Origin: Lentisphaera araneosa HTCC2155
Lineage (GTDB): Bacteria; Verrucomicrobiota; Lentisphaeria; Lentisphaerales; Lentisphaeraceae
Length of the DNA: 64,000 nucleotides
Assembly: GCF_000170755.1 (NCBI RefSeq)
Contig: NZ_ABCK01000014.1
Span: 100,690 to 164,689, forward strand
Direction: 5' to 3'
Below, piece after piece: positions 35,201 through 44,096 of this stretch. The notes beneath the pieces are model-generated. The model was not told the DNA's origin. It did not search any database and was given only the letters and a program-made list of their open reading frames with translations. Position numbers and translations under genes: made by a program. The stretch's first letter is position 1. Each line of letters starts with the position of its first letter.

Positions 35201-36721
35201 ATGAGTGATGATATTCTTACTAAAGCTAAAAACTACCTCTTCCAAAATGGAGGCAGTAGCATTTATTGCCTCAGTGCCCTTTCGATTATTTGGGGGATCT
35301 ACCAAATCATGTCACCCGTTTTACTCACAGAACAAATCCTCGAGAAAGTTTTAAGCATTGGCAGTTTGTACTTATACGAGATAGCCCTCATCGGCTGTTT
35401 TATTTTTCTTTTAATTCGAGAGCGCCTCCGAACGGCTTCCCTAATCATTATTTTGGCGATTTTCTATATGTCGAGTGGCATCATTCTCAATTCTTTAGCC
35501 GGTGATGATGCGATGCTCAGCCTCTATTTAGGGGCTGCTTTAAGTGCCTTTTCTCTGCTTAAACTCTGGCTTCTCAAAAAACATGGGCAACTTAATTTTC
35601 CTAGATTAGAATTGCTTGGTATTATCACCCTATCGATCATCAACTTCATGCTTCCTGGCTACTTAGCTTTGCGACTAGAAAATAACCTCAGCTCACATTC
35701 TCTTTGGCGTTATTCACTTCTTGGAGCCTTTGTTTGCCTCGTGATTAACTTTAAGCCGCGCCTCGACCCGCTCATTCGGAATAACTTCACTCTTGAGAAA
35801 CTTTTCCTTTTAATCATCAGTTTTGTCAACTTACTCAATTTCTTAGCGCTCGATTACATTTTTTCTGTTACTTACACTCTCCGAGATTTTTTCCCGCTGA
35901 TATTTATTGGCTTTTTCTATTTCATTGATGCCTACTGTATTAAGCTTAAAGAAGTACGATTTGCTCTCGCCCTCTGCCCCGCAGTGATTCTATTTATCTC
36001 AGAATTTTATTGGAAGTTTAACATGGAGCTACTACAGGTTCCGGGCTTATTAGCACTGTGTACTGCAGGCTGTCTGTTTCTTTGGAAAAAGTATCGTTAT
36101 GATAGCCTTGCCTATGGAGCTATTTTTTATTCCACTATCATGATTTATATGGATATTTTCAAAGCTCATCATTACCGTAGCTCAGCCATTTTTATTTTTG
36201 CGGCTTACGCAACAATTTTGGCTTGGTCATGCTACCGTAAACATCTGCTAGGTCTCATTTTCTTTGCTTTTACTGTGAGTTTTCACCTCGTGGATAAGGT
36301 CCCCTTGCGTGAAATACTGCGCCAAGTCAATTGGGATACGGGTTCCAGTTTCTTCACTTTTTTTGCGATTATTTTACTGATCCTTAATCGCCTCAGCCAC
36401 AAAGATAAGCTCGCCGACCAAGTCATTATGATCATGCTTGCTGGTGCTTTATTTTTCTTACCTGCTAATCTCGCCTTAAGTGGAAGTATTTTTTGTTTGA
36501 GCTTAGCTTTTTGCTACATTAAAACTCTCAACAACAAGGTTGCGGGACTCATTATCCTAACGCCACTCAGCAAGCACTTAATCACCTTTGTGCAAAATAT
36601 GACTGGCTGGCATTACGTGGCCTTTAGTTTCATTTTACTAAGCGTGGGTACTTGGCTCAATTTACGCAAAGCGAAGAAAGGCACTGGCCCTAAACAAGAG
36701 CGATTAAAGACTCAAGTTTAA
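35201..36721 (+). CDS. Polytopic membrane protein of unknown function
   Basis: 506 aa, mostly hydrophobic, with roughly 14 predicted membrane helices separated by very short loops (for example SIIWGIYQIMSPVLL, LIGCFIFLLI, LSLYLGAALSAFSLL, LLLIISFVNLLNFLAL). There are no transport or enzyme motifs that I recognise. The tail is basic (RKAKKGTGPKQERLKTQV), likely cytoplasmic. CTAGGAGAAATAAA provides the ribosome site. It diverges from the HTH regulator and shares its promoter motif with the TPR lipoprotein, suggesting one small regulon. A second membrane protein starts 2 bases after its stop. Confidence 0.65.
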   Translation: MSDDILTKAKNYLFQNGGSSIYCLSALSIIWGIYQIMSPVLLTEQILEKVLSIGSLYLYEIALIGCFIFLLIRERLRTASLIIILAIFYMSSGIILNSLAGDDAMLSLYLGAALSAFSLLKLWLLKKHGQLNFPRLELLGIITLSIINFMLPGYLALRLENNLSSHSLWRYSLLGAFVCLVINFKPRLDPLIRNNFTLEKLFLLIISFVNLLNFLALDYIFSVTYTLRDFFPLIFIGFFYFIDAYCIKLKEVRFALALCPAVILFISEFYWKFNMELLQVPGLLALCTAGCLFLWKKYRYDSLAYGAIFYSTIMIYMDIFKAHHYRSSAIFIFAAYATILAWSCYRKHLLGLIFFAFTVSFHLVDKVPLREILRQVNWDTGSSFFTFFAIILLILNRLSHKDKLADQVIMIMLAGALFFLPANLALSGSIFCLSLAFCYIKTLNNKVAGLIILTPLSKHLITFVQNMTGWHYVAFSFILLSVGTWLNLRKAKKGTGPKQERLKTQV

Positions 36722-36723
36722 AT

Positions 36724-37074
36724 ATGAGACTAAATTTTTTTCCTATGAAGAATAGACTCAAAACTCTTTCATTTATTTCAATAATAACATTTGCTACCAT
36801 GCTCATTTATTGGACTTATGAAATAATTATTTGGTGGTCGTTTTACATCGCTAAACCAGAAGAATATTTTGTGCATCGTCGCTATAGACACTTTATTGAT
36901 GATCGCTATTTCTGGTTTAGTGTTTCACTGATACTAATTATTTTAAGTCACTTCATCCTTAGATCTTTAAAAAAGAAAAAACTTAAAAAAAACCTCTACT
37001 TATTATGGTTGATCCCTGCTGTATCATGGTTAAGCGTAGTTCTTACATGCCTTATGATACATATTTATTATTGA
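36724..37074 (+). CDS. Small membrane protein
   Basis: 116 aa with three hydrophobic helices (LSFISIITFATMLIYW, FWFSVSLILIILSHFIL, LYLLWLIPAVSWLSVVLTCLMIHI). It begins 2 bases after the stop of the large membrane protein, which suggests translational coupling; an internal ATG at 36745 is an alternative start. No family recognised. Confidence 0.5.
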   Translation: MRLNFFPMKNRLKTLSFISIITFATMLIYWTYEIIIWWSFYIAKPEEYFVHRRYRHFIDDRYFWFSVSLILIILSHFILRSLKKKKLKKNLYLLWLIPAVSWLSVVLTCLMIHIYY

Positions 37075-37236
37075 GATCGAAAAGTGCTCTATGCCATACC
37101 TACAGTATTCAAAAACAATGAGTGAGTTTGCCCCAAGGCTTACGCCATTGGGTTAAGTTATTTCACACCTTCGGCATTCTTAATTTAACAACAAGAAGAA
37201 TCTTTTTGGGAACGCTAAAATACCTAAAGTTTAAAA

Positions 37237-37637
37237 TTATAGCTCGGAGATGTTTTTGATTGAGAGGGCGCGATTGAAAATTTTCACATCACAAATGCGA
37301 CCTTTCATGAAATTGCCTCCCCAGGTGCCGATTTGAAACTCTTCTCTTGAGTAGAGGTTGGCGTGACCTTGAGAACTCGTGACTAATTCACCATCAACAA
37401 AAATGGACTGAACGCCATTATCGAAACGGAAAGCTAAGTCGTACAACGCTTCTCTTCGAGACTTGACTGGAAACGGTATCGTTAGCAAAGTGTGCATGTA
37501 GGGTGACGTCTTCTGATGAGTAAACTATGTTGATTACTTCACAGGCGAGGGGTCATATCAGTACTAAAATGCCATCATCTGTCTTCCGCCATTTCTAGCT
37601 CAGTAAATAACTCGGCAAGCTACTGTATACGAACCAT
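37237..37637 (-). pseudogene. Decayed LamG domain, former C-terminus of the FecR gene
   Basis: Past the FecR stop codon, fragments of a LamG/concanavalin-like domain continue in changing frames: LNGSYTVACRVIY in one, HFANDTVSSQVS in another, then a clean stretch LAFRFDNGVQSIFVDGELVTS, SREEFQIGTWGGNFMKGRICDVKIFNRALS to a stop at 37237. FecR-LamG fusions are common in this group. Several stops and indels separate the pieces, so the domain can no longer be made in one chain. The open stretch 37237-37497 alone is unlikely to be a gene. Confidence 0.8.
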
Positions 37638-39065
37638 TCAGGCCGAGTTCATCTGCTCTGCGATGTGAAGAAAGTCTGACTTGCCATTGAGTTGTAAAAC
37701 CGGTCCCATTACTGGATCATTGACGAATACAGGTTCTCCTTTTACTTTCGCTAAAACACCATTTGCACGATCCGCAAAATCTTCGCGCAGAGGCAAATCA
37801 CAAGTCAAAGCCTCTTGCATTTCGTCTTGACTTAAGTCAGGGAGCTCACTTGTTGTGGTGTAGAAAAGCTGCTCACTAGATAATCCAACTAATTCACCTT
37901 CTTGCGAACTGACTTGTAAATCCACCAGTATTTCCCCCGTGTCGGCTTCCTTACCCCCTATCGTTCTAAGTTCAATCAGGTTAAAGCCCTCTTTAAAATG
38001 AACTTGAGTTTGTCCCCGTCCATCTAATTTATATAATTTTTCATTGACGCGTAAATTGACCTCTCGCAGACTCTTTAGCTGCAATGTATGCAATCCCGTT
38101 TGTGATGATTTGTAATGCGCTTTAAGAACCATTAAAAAAGGCTCTGTACTCACAAAACTTTTATGCGTTGGCGCCGCTCGCACATAGCCATCATAAGCAC
38201 CCGTGTAATAAGTAAAGTCTGTTCTCACCCCATGATCGATAAGTACCATATCGGTATCCAGAGTCAAACTTTGACGAAGGTTGCGATAATAGAAGTATTC
38301 TACCCCTTGATAGAGGTTGGGGATAAGCTGATCACCGCTCTTATCTTCTACTCGAAAGGATTCTGTGTCAATTCTTTGACCTGCGCCAACGAGTACGGAG
38401 TCTTTTTCACCACGATTTAATCTGACTTGACCACTCGTAACCCAAAGTTGAGTTTCCCCTTTGTCCGTCAGTGAAAATTCCGTACCGATAATTTCGGCTT
38501 CACCTTCATTGGTCTTGATGATAAAAGGCGTTTTTTGTTTTTCGAGCTTGGCACGAATCTCACCTTGTTGAAGATTGATCTTGTTACAGTCGCGGTTCAT
38601 AAAATTGACACTACTATTGCTCATCAAAAAAATATGACTCTCTTGGTCTTTGACATCTAAACGCACCTGCCCGCCATCACCCACTAAAATCTGATCGCCT
38701 TGTTGAACTTGGCTTACCCCTTTGATCATTTCTCCAGCGCGAATCACTTTATAATTGTGACTCACTGAGTGAATATTGAGAAGGATATTTGGTTGAACTG
38801 TACTTGGTGTCATCAAGACAAAAGCCGTCACCAAAATGGCAGCTAAAGCCATACCCCAGCGTAAAAAGGGAAAGCTTATAGGCTTATTTTCTTCAATTTC
38901 TTGAGCATCTGCCCATTCTTTTAAGTCACTGTGCTGCTGAATGGATTTTAAATAAAACTCAAAAGCTTCCTCGGACTCAGAGATCAATTCTTGCAATTGT
39001 TTCTCTTCTTGTTCCGATGCTTCACCATGTAGGCATTTATCTATGAGTAATTCGAGCTCTTTCAT
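37638..39065 (-). CDS. FecR-like anti-sigma/regulator, truncated before its LamG domain
   Basis: 475 aa from ATG 39065, which overlaps the sigma-factor stop (ATGA). The cytoplasmic N-terminus (1-67) is the acidic helical part that binds sigma; a membrane helix follows (68-86); then a FecR domain (about 100-235: VIRAGEMIKGVSQVQQGDQI, VNFMNRDCNKINLQQGEIRAKL, EAEIIGTEFSLTDKG, WVTSGQVRLNRGEK) and a PA14-like beta domain (about 245-380, GVRTDFTYYTGAYDGYVRAAP). It ends abruptly inside a LamG domain (LQLNGKSDFLHIAEQMNSA). It should hold the cognate ECF sigma factor at the membrane. Loss of the outer LamG lobe may have uncoupled sensing. Confidence 0.85.
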   Translation of the reverse strand: MKELELLIDKCLHGEASEQEEKQLQELISESEEAFEFYLKSIQQHSDLKEWADAQEIEENKPISFPFLRWGMALAAILVTAFVLMTPSTVQPNILLNIHSVSHNYKVIRAGEMIKGVSQVQQGDQILVGDGGQVRLDVKDQESHIFLMSNSSVNFMNRDCNKINLQQGEIRAKLEKQKTPFIIKTNEGEAEIIGTEFSLTDKGETQLWVTSGQVRLNRGEKDSVLVGAGQRIDTESFRVEDKSGDQLIPNLYQGVEYFYYRNLRQSLTLDTDMVLIDHGVRTDFTYYTGAYDGYVRAAPTHKSFVSTEPFLMVLKAHYKSSQTGLHTLQLKSLREVNLRVNEKLYKLDGRGQTQVHFKEGFNLIELRTIGGKEADTGEILVDLQVSSQEGELVGLSSEQLFYTTTSELPDLSQDEMQEALTCDLPLREDFADRANGVLAKVKGEPVFVNDPVMGPVLQLNGKSDFLHIAEQMNSA

Positions 39066-39574
39066 AATTCCACTTTCTCCATCACACAAACCTTCAAAAC
39101 CTTACGCAAACGAAATAACTGAATACGAACCTGTTCGGCGCTGCGTTTAAATAAATCTGCGAGTTCATAACTCTTTTTCTTGTCGCGATAACGGCCAAGC
39201 AAAAGCTTTCTTTGATCATCAGAGAGTTGATTCATACATTCGCTGAGCGCATCTTGACGTTCATCACTGGCTGTAAAACCCTCTCTTAGAAAAAATTGTT
39301 CTGCATTAATCATTTGAACTTCGTTGAGGAGATTTTGCGTTCGTAAATAACGTCGCTTTGAGTGCAAGGCTTTATTGCGAGCAATGCCAAAAAGCCAGGA
39401 TTTAAACTCAGACTTTTCTGAATCAAAGCTCTCATACTTTTTCCAGGCTGTAGCCGCCACTTCTTGAAGCAGGTCATCGGCATCACTAAAATTAGGCACG
39501 AGTGACCTGATGTACATATGTAAGTGATGCTGCACCGGCGCAAACTCGCGTATAAAATCTGTATTTTCTTTCAT
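39062..39574 (-). CDS. ECF sigma factor (FecI/RpoE-like) paired with FecR
   Basis: 170 aa. Region 2: LVPNFSDADDLLQEVAATAWKKYESFD and FKSWLFGIARNKALHSKRR. Region 4: LSDDQRKLLLGRYRDKKKSYELADLFKRSAEQVRIQLFRLRKVL. It starts the minus-strand pair sigma-fecR and diverges from the cytochrome/sulfatase operon at 39743. A promoter of the form GTAACAAAA-N10-GGGAAATAG lies before it (39597-39624) and a matching one before the divergent operon, so it probably activates both itself and that operon. Confidence 0.92.
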   Translation of the reverse strand: MKENTDFIREFAPVQHHLHMYIRSLVPNFSDADDLLQEVAATAWKKYESFDSEKSEFKSWLFGIARNKALHSKRRYLRTQNLLNEVQMINAEQFFLREGFTASDERQDALSECMNQLSDDQRKLLLGRYRDKKKSYELADLFKRSAEQVRIQLFRLRKVLKVCVMEKVEL

Positions 39575-39596
39575 AAACTCAACTCTTCTTTACCTA

Positions 39597-39624
39597 CTAT
39601 TTCCCACTACTTCATTTTTGTTAC
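39597..39624 (-). promoter_or_regulatory. ECF-type promoter of the sigma-fecR operon
   Basis: On the minus strand, GTAACAAAA (-35-like, 39616-39624), a 10-base spacer and GGGAAATAG (-10-like, 39597-39605). Same 18 fixed bases and the same spacer as the divergent promoter at 39683-39710. The AAC core in the -35 box is typical of ECF promoters. Confidence 0.8.
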
Positions 39625-39682
39625 CAAAAAAGCTAATTAATTTCTAATTTTTATAAATTTTTATTTTTTTTGAAATATTGGC

Positions 39683-39710
39683 GTAACAAAATGGTTTGAT
39701 AGGGAAATAG
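39683..39710 (+). promoter_or_regulatory. ECF-type promoter of the cytochrome/sulfatase operon
   Basis: GTAACAAAA (39683-39691), a 10-base spacer, GGGAAATAG (39702-39710), 32 bases before the start codon at 39743. Mirrors the promoter at 39597-39624. Confidence 0.8.
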
Positions 39711-39742
39711 AGCATAACAAGTTTTTTAACAACGGAGTTTAC

Positions 39743-42604
39743 ATGAAGAAAATTTTACTTGGTTCATTGATACTTTCCTCCCTAGCGAGTCAGGGAAAAG
39801 ATATCAACTTTAATAAAGACGTCTTACCCATCCTTTCAGATAAATGTTATGCCTGCCATGGTCCAGATGCCCATGATATAAAAGGTAAGCTACAACTCCA
39901 CACTTTTGACAAGGCCGCAAAAGAGCGTCACTACACAAGTAAGAATGGGAAGAAAAAAATTCTCGACCCAGCTATTGTTCCTGGCAAGCCCGATGAAAGT
40001 CTCGTTTGGGAACGCATCATGACTTATGACGAAGACGACGTCATGCCTCCCCTCAAACACCACAAGCCACTCAGTCAAAAAGAGAAAGAGACGATCCGTC
40101 AGTGGATAGAATCTGGTGCAGAATATGAACCTCATTGGGCGTACACAAGCATCAAAAAACCTCAAGGCAATGTAGATCAACTGGCTAGCAAAAAACTCAA
40201 AGAACACAAGCTCGATTTTAGTGAAGAAGCCGATAAAAGAACTCTCGTTCGCCGTTTAAGCTTTGATCTGCGCGGACTTCCTGCGAGCCCTCAGGAAATT
40301 CAAATCTTCCTAAAGGATAGCTCCCCTGACGCTTGGTCAAAATTGATTGACAAATTTTTAGCTTCACCAGCTTTTGGCGAAAAAATGGCTGTGATGTGGC
40401 TCGACTTGGTGCGTTACGCCGATACGGTTGGCTACCACGGCGATCAAATCCAGCACGTGGAAGCTTACCGAGATTACGTCATTAAAGCCTTCAACAAAAA
40501 TATGCCTTTCGATCAATTCACCAAGGAACAACTCGCTGGCGACTTACTCCCCAATCCGACTCAAGATCAGCTCATTGCGTCGGCATACAATCGTCTCAAT
40601 ATGATGAGTCGTGAGGGTGGCGCACAGGAAAACGAATACCTTGCGAAGTACGCACAAGACCGCGTTGCCACAACTTCCATTGCTTGGATGGGCAGCACAC
40701 TTGCCTGTGCCGAATGTCACGATCACAAATACGACCCCTTCACGGCCAAAGACTTTTATGCCTTTGCGGCCTTCTTTTCCGATATCCAACAGGTTGGCGT
40801 TTATAACCGCAATCCTTCTGGCAAAGGAGGATTAAGAAATGAAGACCCCTTTCCTCCTTATATCACACTTAATCAGCCCGAGATATATGCTGCTATCAAT
40901 CCTATCAAAGCTGACTTAGCTAAATCAGAAGAAATTGTAAAAGCTTCTTTAGCTGGGGCTACTTTTGGAGAGGCCAAAGTAAAACAACTCAACTCGCTTT
41001 TCACTGTGCATGCCGAGACACAAATCGACACGGCAAAAGTCTCCATACCAATCAAAATTGATAAAGCTACTGGTCAAATTGCCTTTGAATTCCCGAAGTC
41101 CGATAAGCCCCTGCCCGCACTTAAGGGTTTGAGCATTAGTAAAGATGGCAAAGCTATCACTTATAAAAATGCAGATGCGAGCCATTCCCATGGTGGCTAC
41201 CATCCTCATTTCCTGATTCATAAAAATCCTCAAGGCTGGAAAGCTGATCACAAGAAAATGCAGGCGCTTGTCATGACTCCGCACCACAACATGGAAGGTG
41301 ACTACCGAGTCGATCTTGAGTTTGAAAAATCACCTAGGATCAAACTGAAAATTTCTTCTTATACTGGCTGTTTCTACACCGGAAAACATTTGCAGACCCT
41401 TCATACAGGAAACAGAGCTCAAAAGAAAAAATTACTCGTCTACTTAAGCAATGCTGAATACCGTACTCACGACGGAAAAATTGCTCAATTAAAAAACAAG
41501 CTTAAAAACACCGAGAAGAACACCAGAGAACTCTGTCAAATCACTGTCGCAGTTAAGCCTCGTCTCGTGCGCCTCCTCCCAAAAGGCAATTGGCAAGATA
41601 ATAGCGGCGAAATCGTTCAGCCAGCTGTTCCCGCTTTCCTCGGAAAAATTAATAAAGAGGGTCGCGCCACTCGCCTCGATTTAGCAGAATGGCTCACGTC
41701 GCAGGACAACCCACTCACTTCACGGACCCTTGCAAATCGCTTGTGGAAGCAGTTCTTCGGGCGTGGTCTTGCTGCTGACGTTACGGATCTCGGTGCACAA
41801 GGTCAAGCACCGGAGAATCCCGAGCTACTCGATCTCCTTGCCACAGAACTGAAAAGTAACTGGGATATCAAAGCTTTAGTAAAAACTATTGTGAGCTCTC
41901 GCGCTTACCGTCAAAGTAGTAATGCTCAAGAGACCCTAAAAAAATACGATCCTTTTAACGATTATTTGGCACGCCAAAATTCTAGGCGCTTAGAGGCTGA
42001 GCTCCTCCGTGATAACTTATTGGAAATCTCTTCACTTCTCATCCACAATCAAGGTGGCTCTGCTGTTAAGCCCTATCAACCCGAAGGCTATTACAAAGAT
42101 CTCAACTTTCCAAGAAGAGTTTACAAAGCTGATAATAATGATCAGCAGTACCGCAGAGGCGTTTATATGCACCGCCAACGTACGTACCTCCACCCCATGC
42201 TAAAAGCTTTCGATGCTCCGAGTCGTGAACAGTGTGTAGCGGCAAGATCTGTATCTAACACCCCACTCCAGGCCCTCAATTTACTCAATGATCCAAGTTT
42301 TGTGGAAGCGGCCAAAAACTTCGCTCAAAGTACTCTCACACTTTTTGAAAACAAGAACAAACGCTTGCATTGGATGTTCGAAAAATCAACTGGGCGTACA
42401 CCTGATGCCACAGAACTGGCGCAACTCCAAAAAATCGCCGATACCGAGCTCAAGTACTACAGCGATAAGCCTAAAGAAGCGACTGAGCTCTTGAAAATAG
42501 GATTAAAAGTTGTTGATCCAAAGCTTGATCCAAAGGAATTAGCCGCCTGGACTTCAGTGGCTCGAATCATGCTTAACCTTCACGAAACAATTACGGTATA
42601 CTAG
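39743..42604 (+). CDS. Planctomycete-type cytochrome protein (PSCyt1/DUF1549/DUF1553)
   Basis: 953 aa with signal peptide (MKKILLGSLILSSLASQG). The N-terminal PSCyt1 domain holds haem motif C35YACH39 and MPPLKHHKPLSQKEKETIRQWIESGA. DUF1549 follows: LVRRLSFDLRGLPASPQEI, WLDLVRYADTVGYHGDQ, FTKEQLAGDLLPNPT, LACAECHDHKYDPF (second CxxCH). A beta-rich insert carries no motif I know. DUF1553 closes the protein: RLDLAEWLTSQDNPLTSRTLANRLWKQFFGRGL, ELLDLLATELKSNWDIK (parts), SNTPLQALNLLNDPSFVEAA. It is periplasmic and probably redox-active; the substrate is unknown. First gene of the operon controlled by the ECF promoter. Confidence 0.93.
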   Translation: MKKILLGSLILSSLASQGKDINFNKDVLPILSDKCYACHGPDAHDIKGKLQLHTFDKAAKERHYTSKNGKKKILDPAIVPGKPDESLVWERIMTYDEDDVMPPLKHHKPLSQKEKETIRQWIESGAEYEPHWAYTSIKKPQGNVDQLASKKLKEHKLDFSEEADKRTLVRRLSFDLRGLPASPQEIQIFLKDSSPDAWSKLIDKFLASPAFGEKMAVMWLDLVRYADTVGYHGDQIQHVEAYRDYVIKAFNKNMPFDQFTKEQLAGDLLPNPTQDQLIASAYNRLNMMSREGGAQENEYLAKYAQDRVATTSIAWMGSTLACAECHDHKYDPFTAKDFYAFAAFFSDIQQVGVYNRNPSGKGGLRNEDPFPPYITLNQPEIYAAINPIKADLAKSEEIVKASLAGATFGEAKVKQLNSLFTVHAETQIDTAKVSIPIKIDKATGQIAFEFPKSDKPLPALKGLSISKDGKAITYKNADASHSHGGYHPHFLIHKNPQGWKADHKKMQALVMTPHHNMEGDYRVDLEFEKSPRIKLKISSYTGCFYTGKHLQTLHTGNRAQKKKLLVYLSNAEYRTHDGKIAQLKNKLKNTEKNTRELCQITVAVKPRLVRLLPKGNWQDNSGEIVQPAVPAFLGKINKEGRATRLDLAEWLTSQDNPLTSRTLANRLWKQFFGRGLAADVTDLGAQGQAPENPELLDLLATELKSNWDIKALVKTIVSSRAYRQSSNAQETLKKYDPFNDYLARQNSRRLEAELLRDNLLEISSLLIHNQGGSAVKPYQPEGYYKDLNFPRRVYKADNNDQQYRRGVYMHRQRTYLHPMLKAFDAPSREQCVAARSVSNTPLQALNLLNDPSFVEAAKNFAQSTLTLFENKNKRLHWMFEKSTGRTPDATELAQLQKIADTELKYYSDKPKEATELLKIGLKVVDPKLDPKELAAWTSVARIMLNLHETITVY

Positions 42605-42613
42605 GAGATCATT

Positions 42614-43978
42614 ATGAATAGAAGAACATTTTTAAAAACAAGTGGTGCTCTTGGTTTAAGTGCGGGACTTCCCGTTAATGCTCATGAAGCGATCACACCT
42701 GGCTTCCCCAATTACAATCCAAAAATCAAACGCGTCATCCACCTCTGTATGGCAGGTGGCATGTCTCAACTCGAAAGTTTTGATAACAAGCCCCTCCTCC
42801 GAGAAATGGATGGTAAAGTCATGCCTGAATCCATGACAAAAGGCAAGCAATTGGCTCAGTTGCAGGGAAAACAACTCAAATGTTTCGGCGGGCGTTTTGA
42901 TTTCCATAAACATGGTCAATCAGGTTTGGAAATCAGCGATAAATTCCCTCATATAGCCAAGCATGCTGACAAACTCTGCGTCATTAATTCGATGCATACG
43001 GATCAAATCAATCACGACCCTGCGCACACCGTATTTAATACGGGAACCATCCTTCCTGGTCGCCCGAGTATGGGTTCTTGGATTAATTATGCGATTGGCG
43101 CAGAAACCAATGACCTACCCGGTTATGTGGTCCTTGTTTCTCAAGGTGGCGGCCAAGGACAACCGATTTCTTCTCGTCAGTGGAGCAATGGCTTCTTGCC
43201 AGGTAAAACGCAAGGGGTTCAATTTAACTCGAAGGGCGACGCCGTTCACTACGTCAACTCCCCAAAAGGCGTCACTCTCGATCACCAATCACGTCTTATT
43301 GAGAATATTGCTAAACTCAATAAACATTTGCGAACTAAGCAAAATGATCCCGCGATTGAAACGCGTATTGCTCAATACGAACTCGCCCTCAAAATGCAGA
43401 CTTCAGTTCCGGCACTCACTGATTACTCAAAGGAAAGTAAAGCCACTTTAGGTATGTATGGCTGTAAACCCGGCGATGGTTCCTACGCATCAAACTGCCT
43501 TATGGCTCGTAAGCTCGCCGAAAATGGCGTACGTTTTATTCAACTTTACCACCGTGGCTGGGATCATCATGGCAACCTCAAAGGTGCCTTCCCCAATGCG
43601 GCTAAACTTACGGACCAAGCGACAGCTGCTTTAATCTCGGACCTTGAACAACGCGGAATGCTCGATGAAACCTTGATTGTTTTTGGTGGTGAATTTGGTC
43701 GTACACCGATGGCTCAAGGAACTGGCCGTGATCACCATATGTCGGCCTTCACTCACGTCGTTCTCGGCGGCGGCATTAAGGGCGGCATAAACTATGGTAA
43801 AACTGATGAATTTGGTTACGAGATTGCCGAAAATCCCGTTCATGTTCGCGATATGCACGCCACTATCCTCCATCTCTTTGGTATTGATCACCATCGTCTC
43901 TCGGTTAAATTCCAAGGACTCGACTCCAAGCTCACTGGTGTCCATAAAGCCAAAGTAATAAAAGAAATCCTCGCCTAA
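42614..43978 (+). CDS. DUF1501 family protein, Tat-exported (1)
   Basis: 454 aa. Twin-arginine leader NRRTFLKTSGALGLSAGLP. DUF1501 signatures: VIHLCMAGGMSQLESFDNKP, INSMHTDQINHDPAHTVFNTG, GRPSMGSWINYAIG, LMARKLAENGVRFIQLYHRGWDHHGNL and LDETLIVFGGEFGRTPMAQGTGRDHHMSAFTHVVLGGG. The fold belongs to the alkaline phosphatase/sulfatase superfamily, with late Glu, Asp and His residues that could hold metal. DUF1501 proteins always travel with DUF1549/1553 cytochromes and are thought to be their partners. It starts 9 bases after that gene (AGGAGATCATT before ATG) and ends at the terminator 43990-44009. Confidence 0.93.
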   Translation: MNRRTFLKTSGALGLSAGLPVNAHEAITPGFPNYNPKIKRVIHLCMAGGMSQLESFDNKPLLREMDGKVMPESMTKGKQLAQLQGKQLKCFGGRFDFHKHGQSGLEISDKFPHIAKHADKLCVINSMHTDQINHDPAHTVFNTGTILPGRPSMGSWINYAIGAETNDLPGYVVLVSQGGGQGQPISSRQWSNGFLPGKTQGVQFNSKGDAVHYVNSPKGVTLDHQSRLIENIAKLNKHLRTKQNDPAIETRIAQYELALKMQTSVPALTDYSKESKATLGMYGCKPGDGSYASNCLMARKLAENGVRFIQLYHRGWDHHGNLKGAFPNAAKLTDQATAALISDLEQRGMLDETLIVFGGEFGRTPMAQGTGRDHHMSAFTHVVLGGGIKGGINYGKTDEFGYEIAENPVHVRDMHATILHLFGIDHHRLSVKFQGLDSKLTGVHKAKVIKEILA

Positions 43979-43989
43979 AGCTTTAATTT

Positions 43990-44009
43990 GGGCTTCATTT
44001 TAGAAGCCC
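43990..44009 (+). terminator. Hairpin terminator or attenuator
   Basis: GGGCTTC-ATTTTA-GAAGCCC, a 7-bp stem, follows the first DUF1501 gene by 11 bases, with only a weak T-tract. It may end or reduce transcription into the sulfatase gene. Confidence 0.65.
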
Positions 44010-44096
44010 TTCATAGAAAAAATATTCTTCAAAAGATATTTTTGAGATTTCGTGGTGTATCATTATAGATGTTAATTTATAATTTATGGAACCGAG

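Noticed and set aside
37237..37497. Independent 86-aa gene
   Set aside because: Its content is the C-terminal half of a LamG domain in line with the truncated FecR gene; treated as part of the decayed tail.
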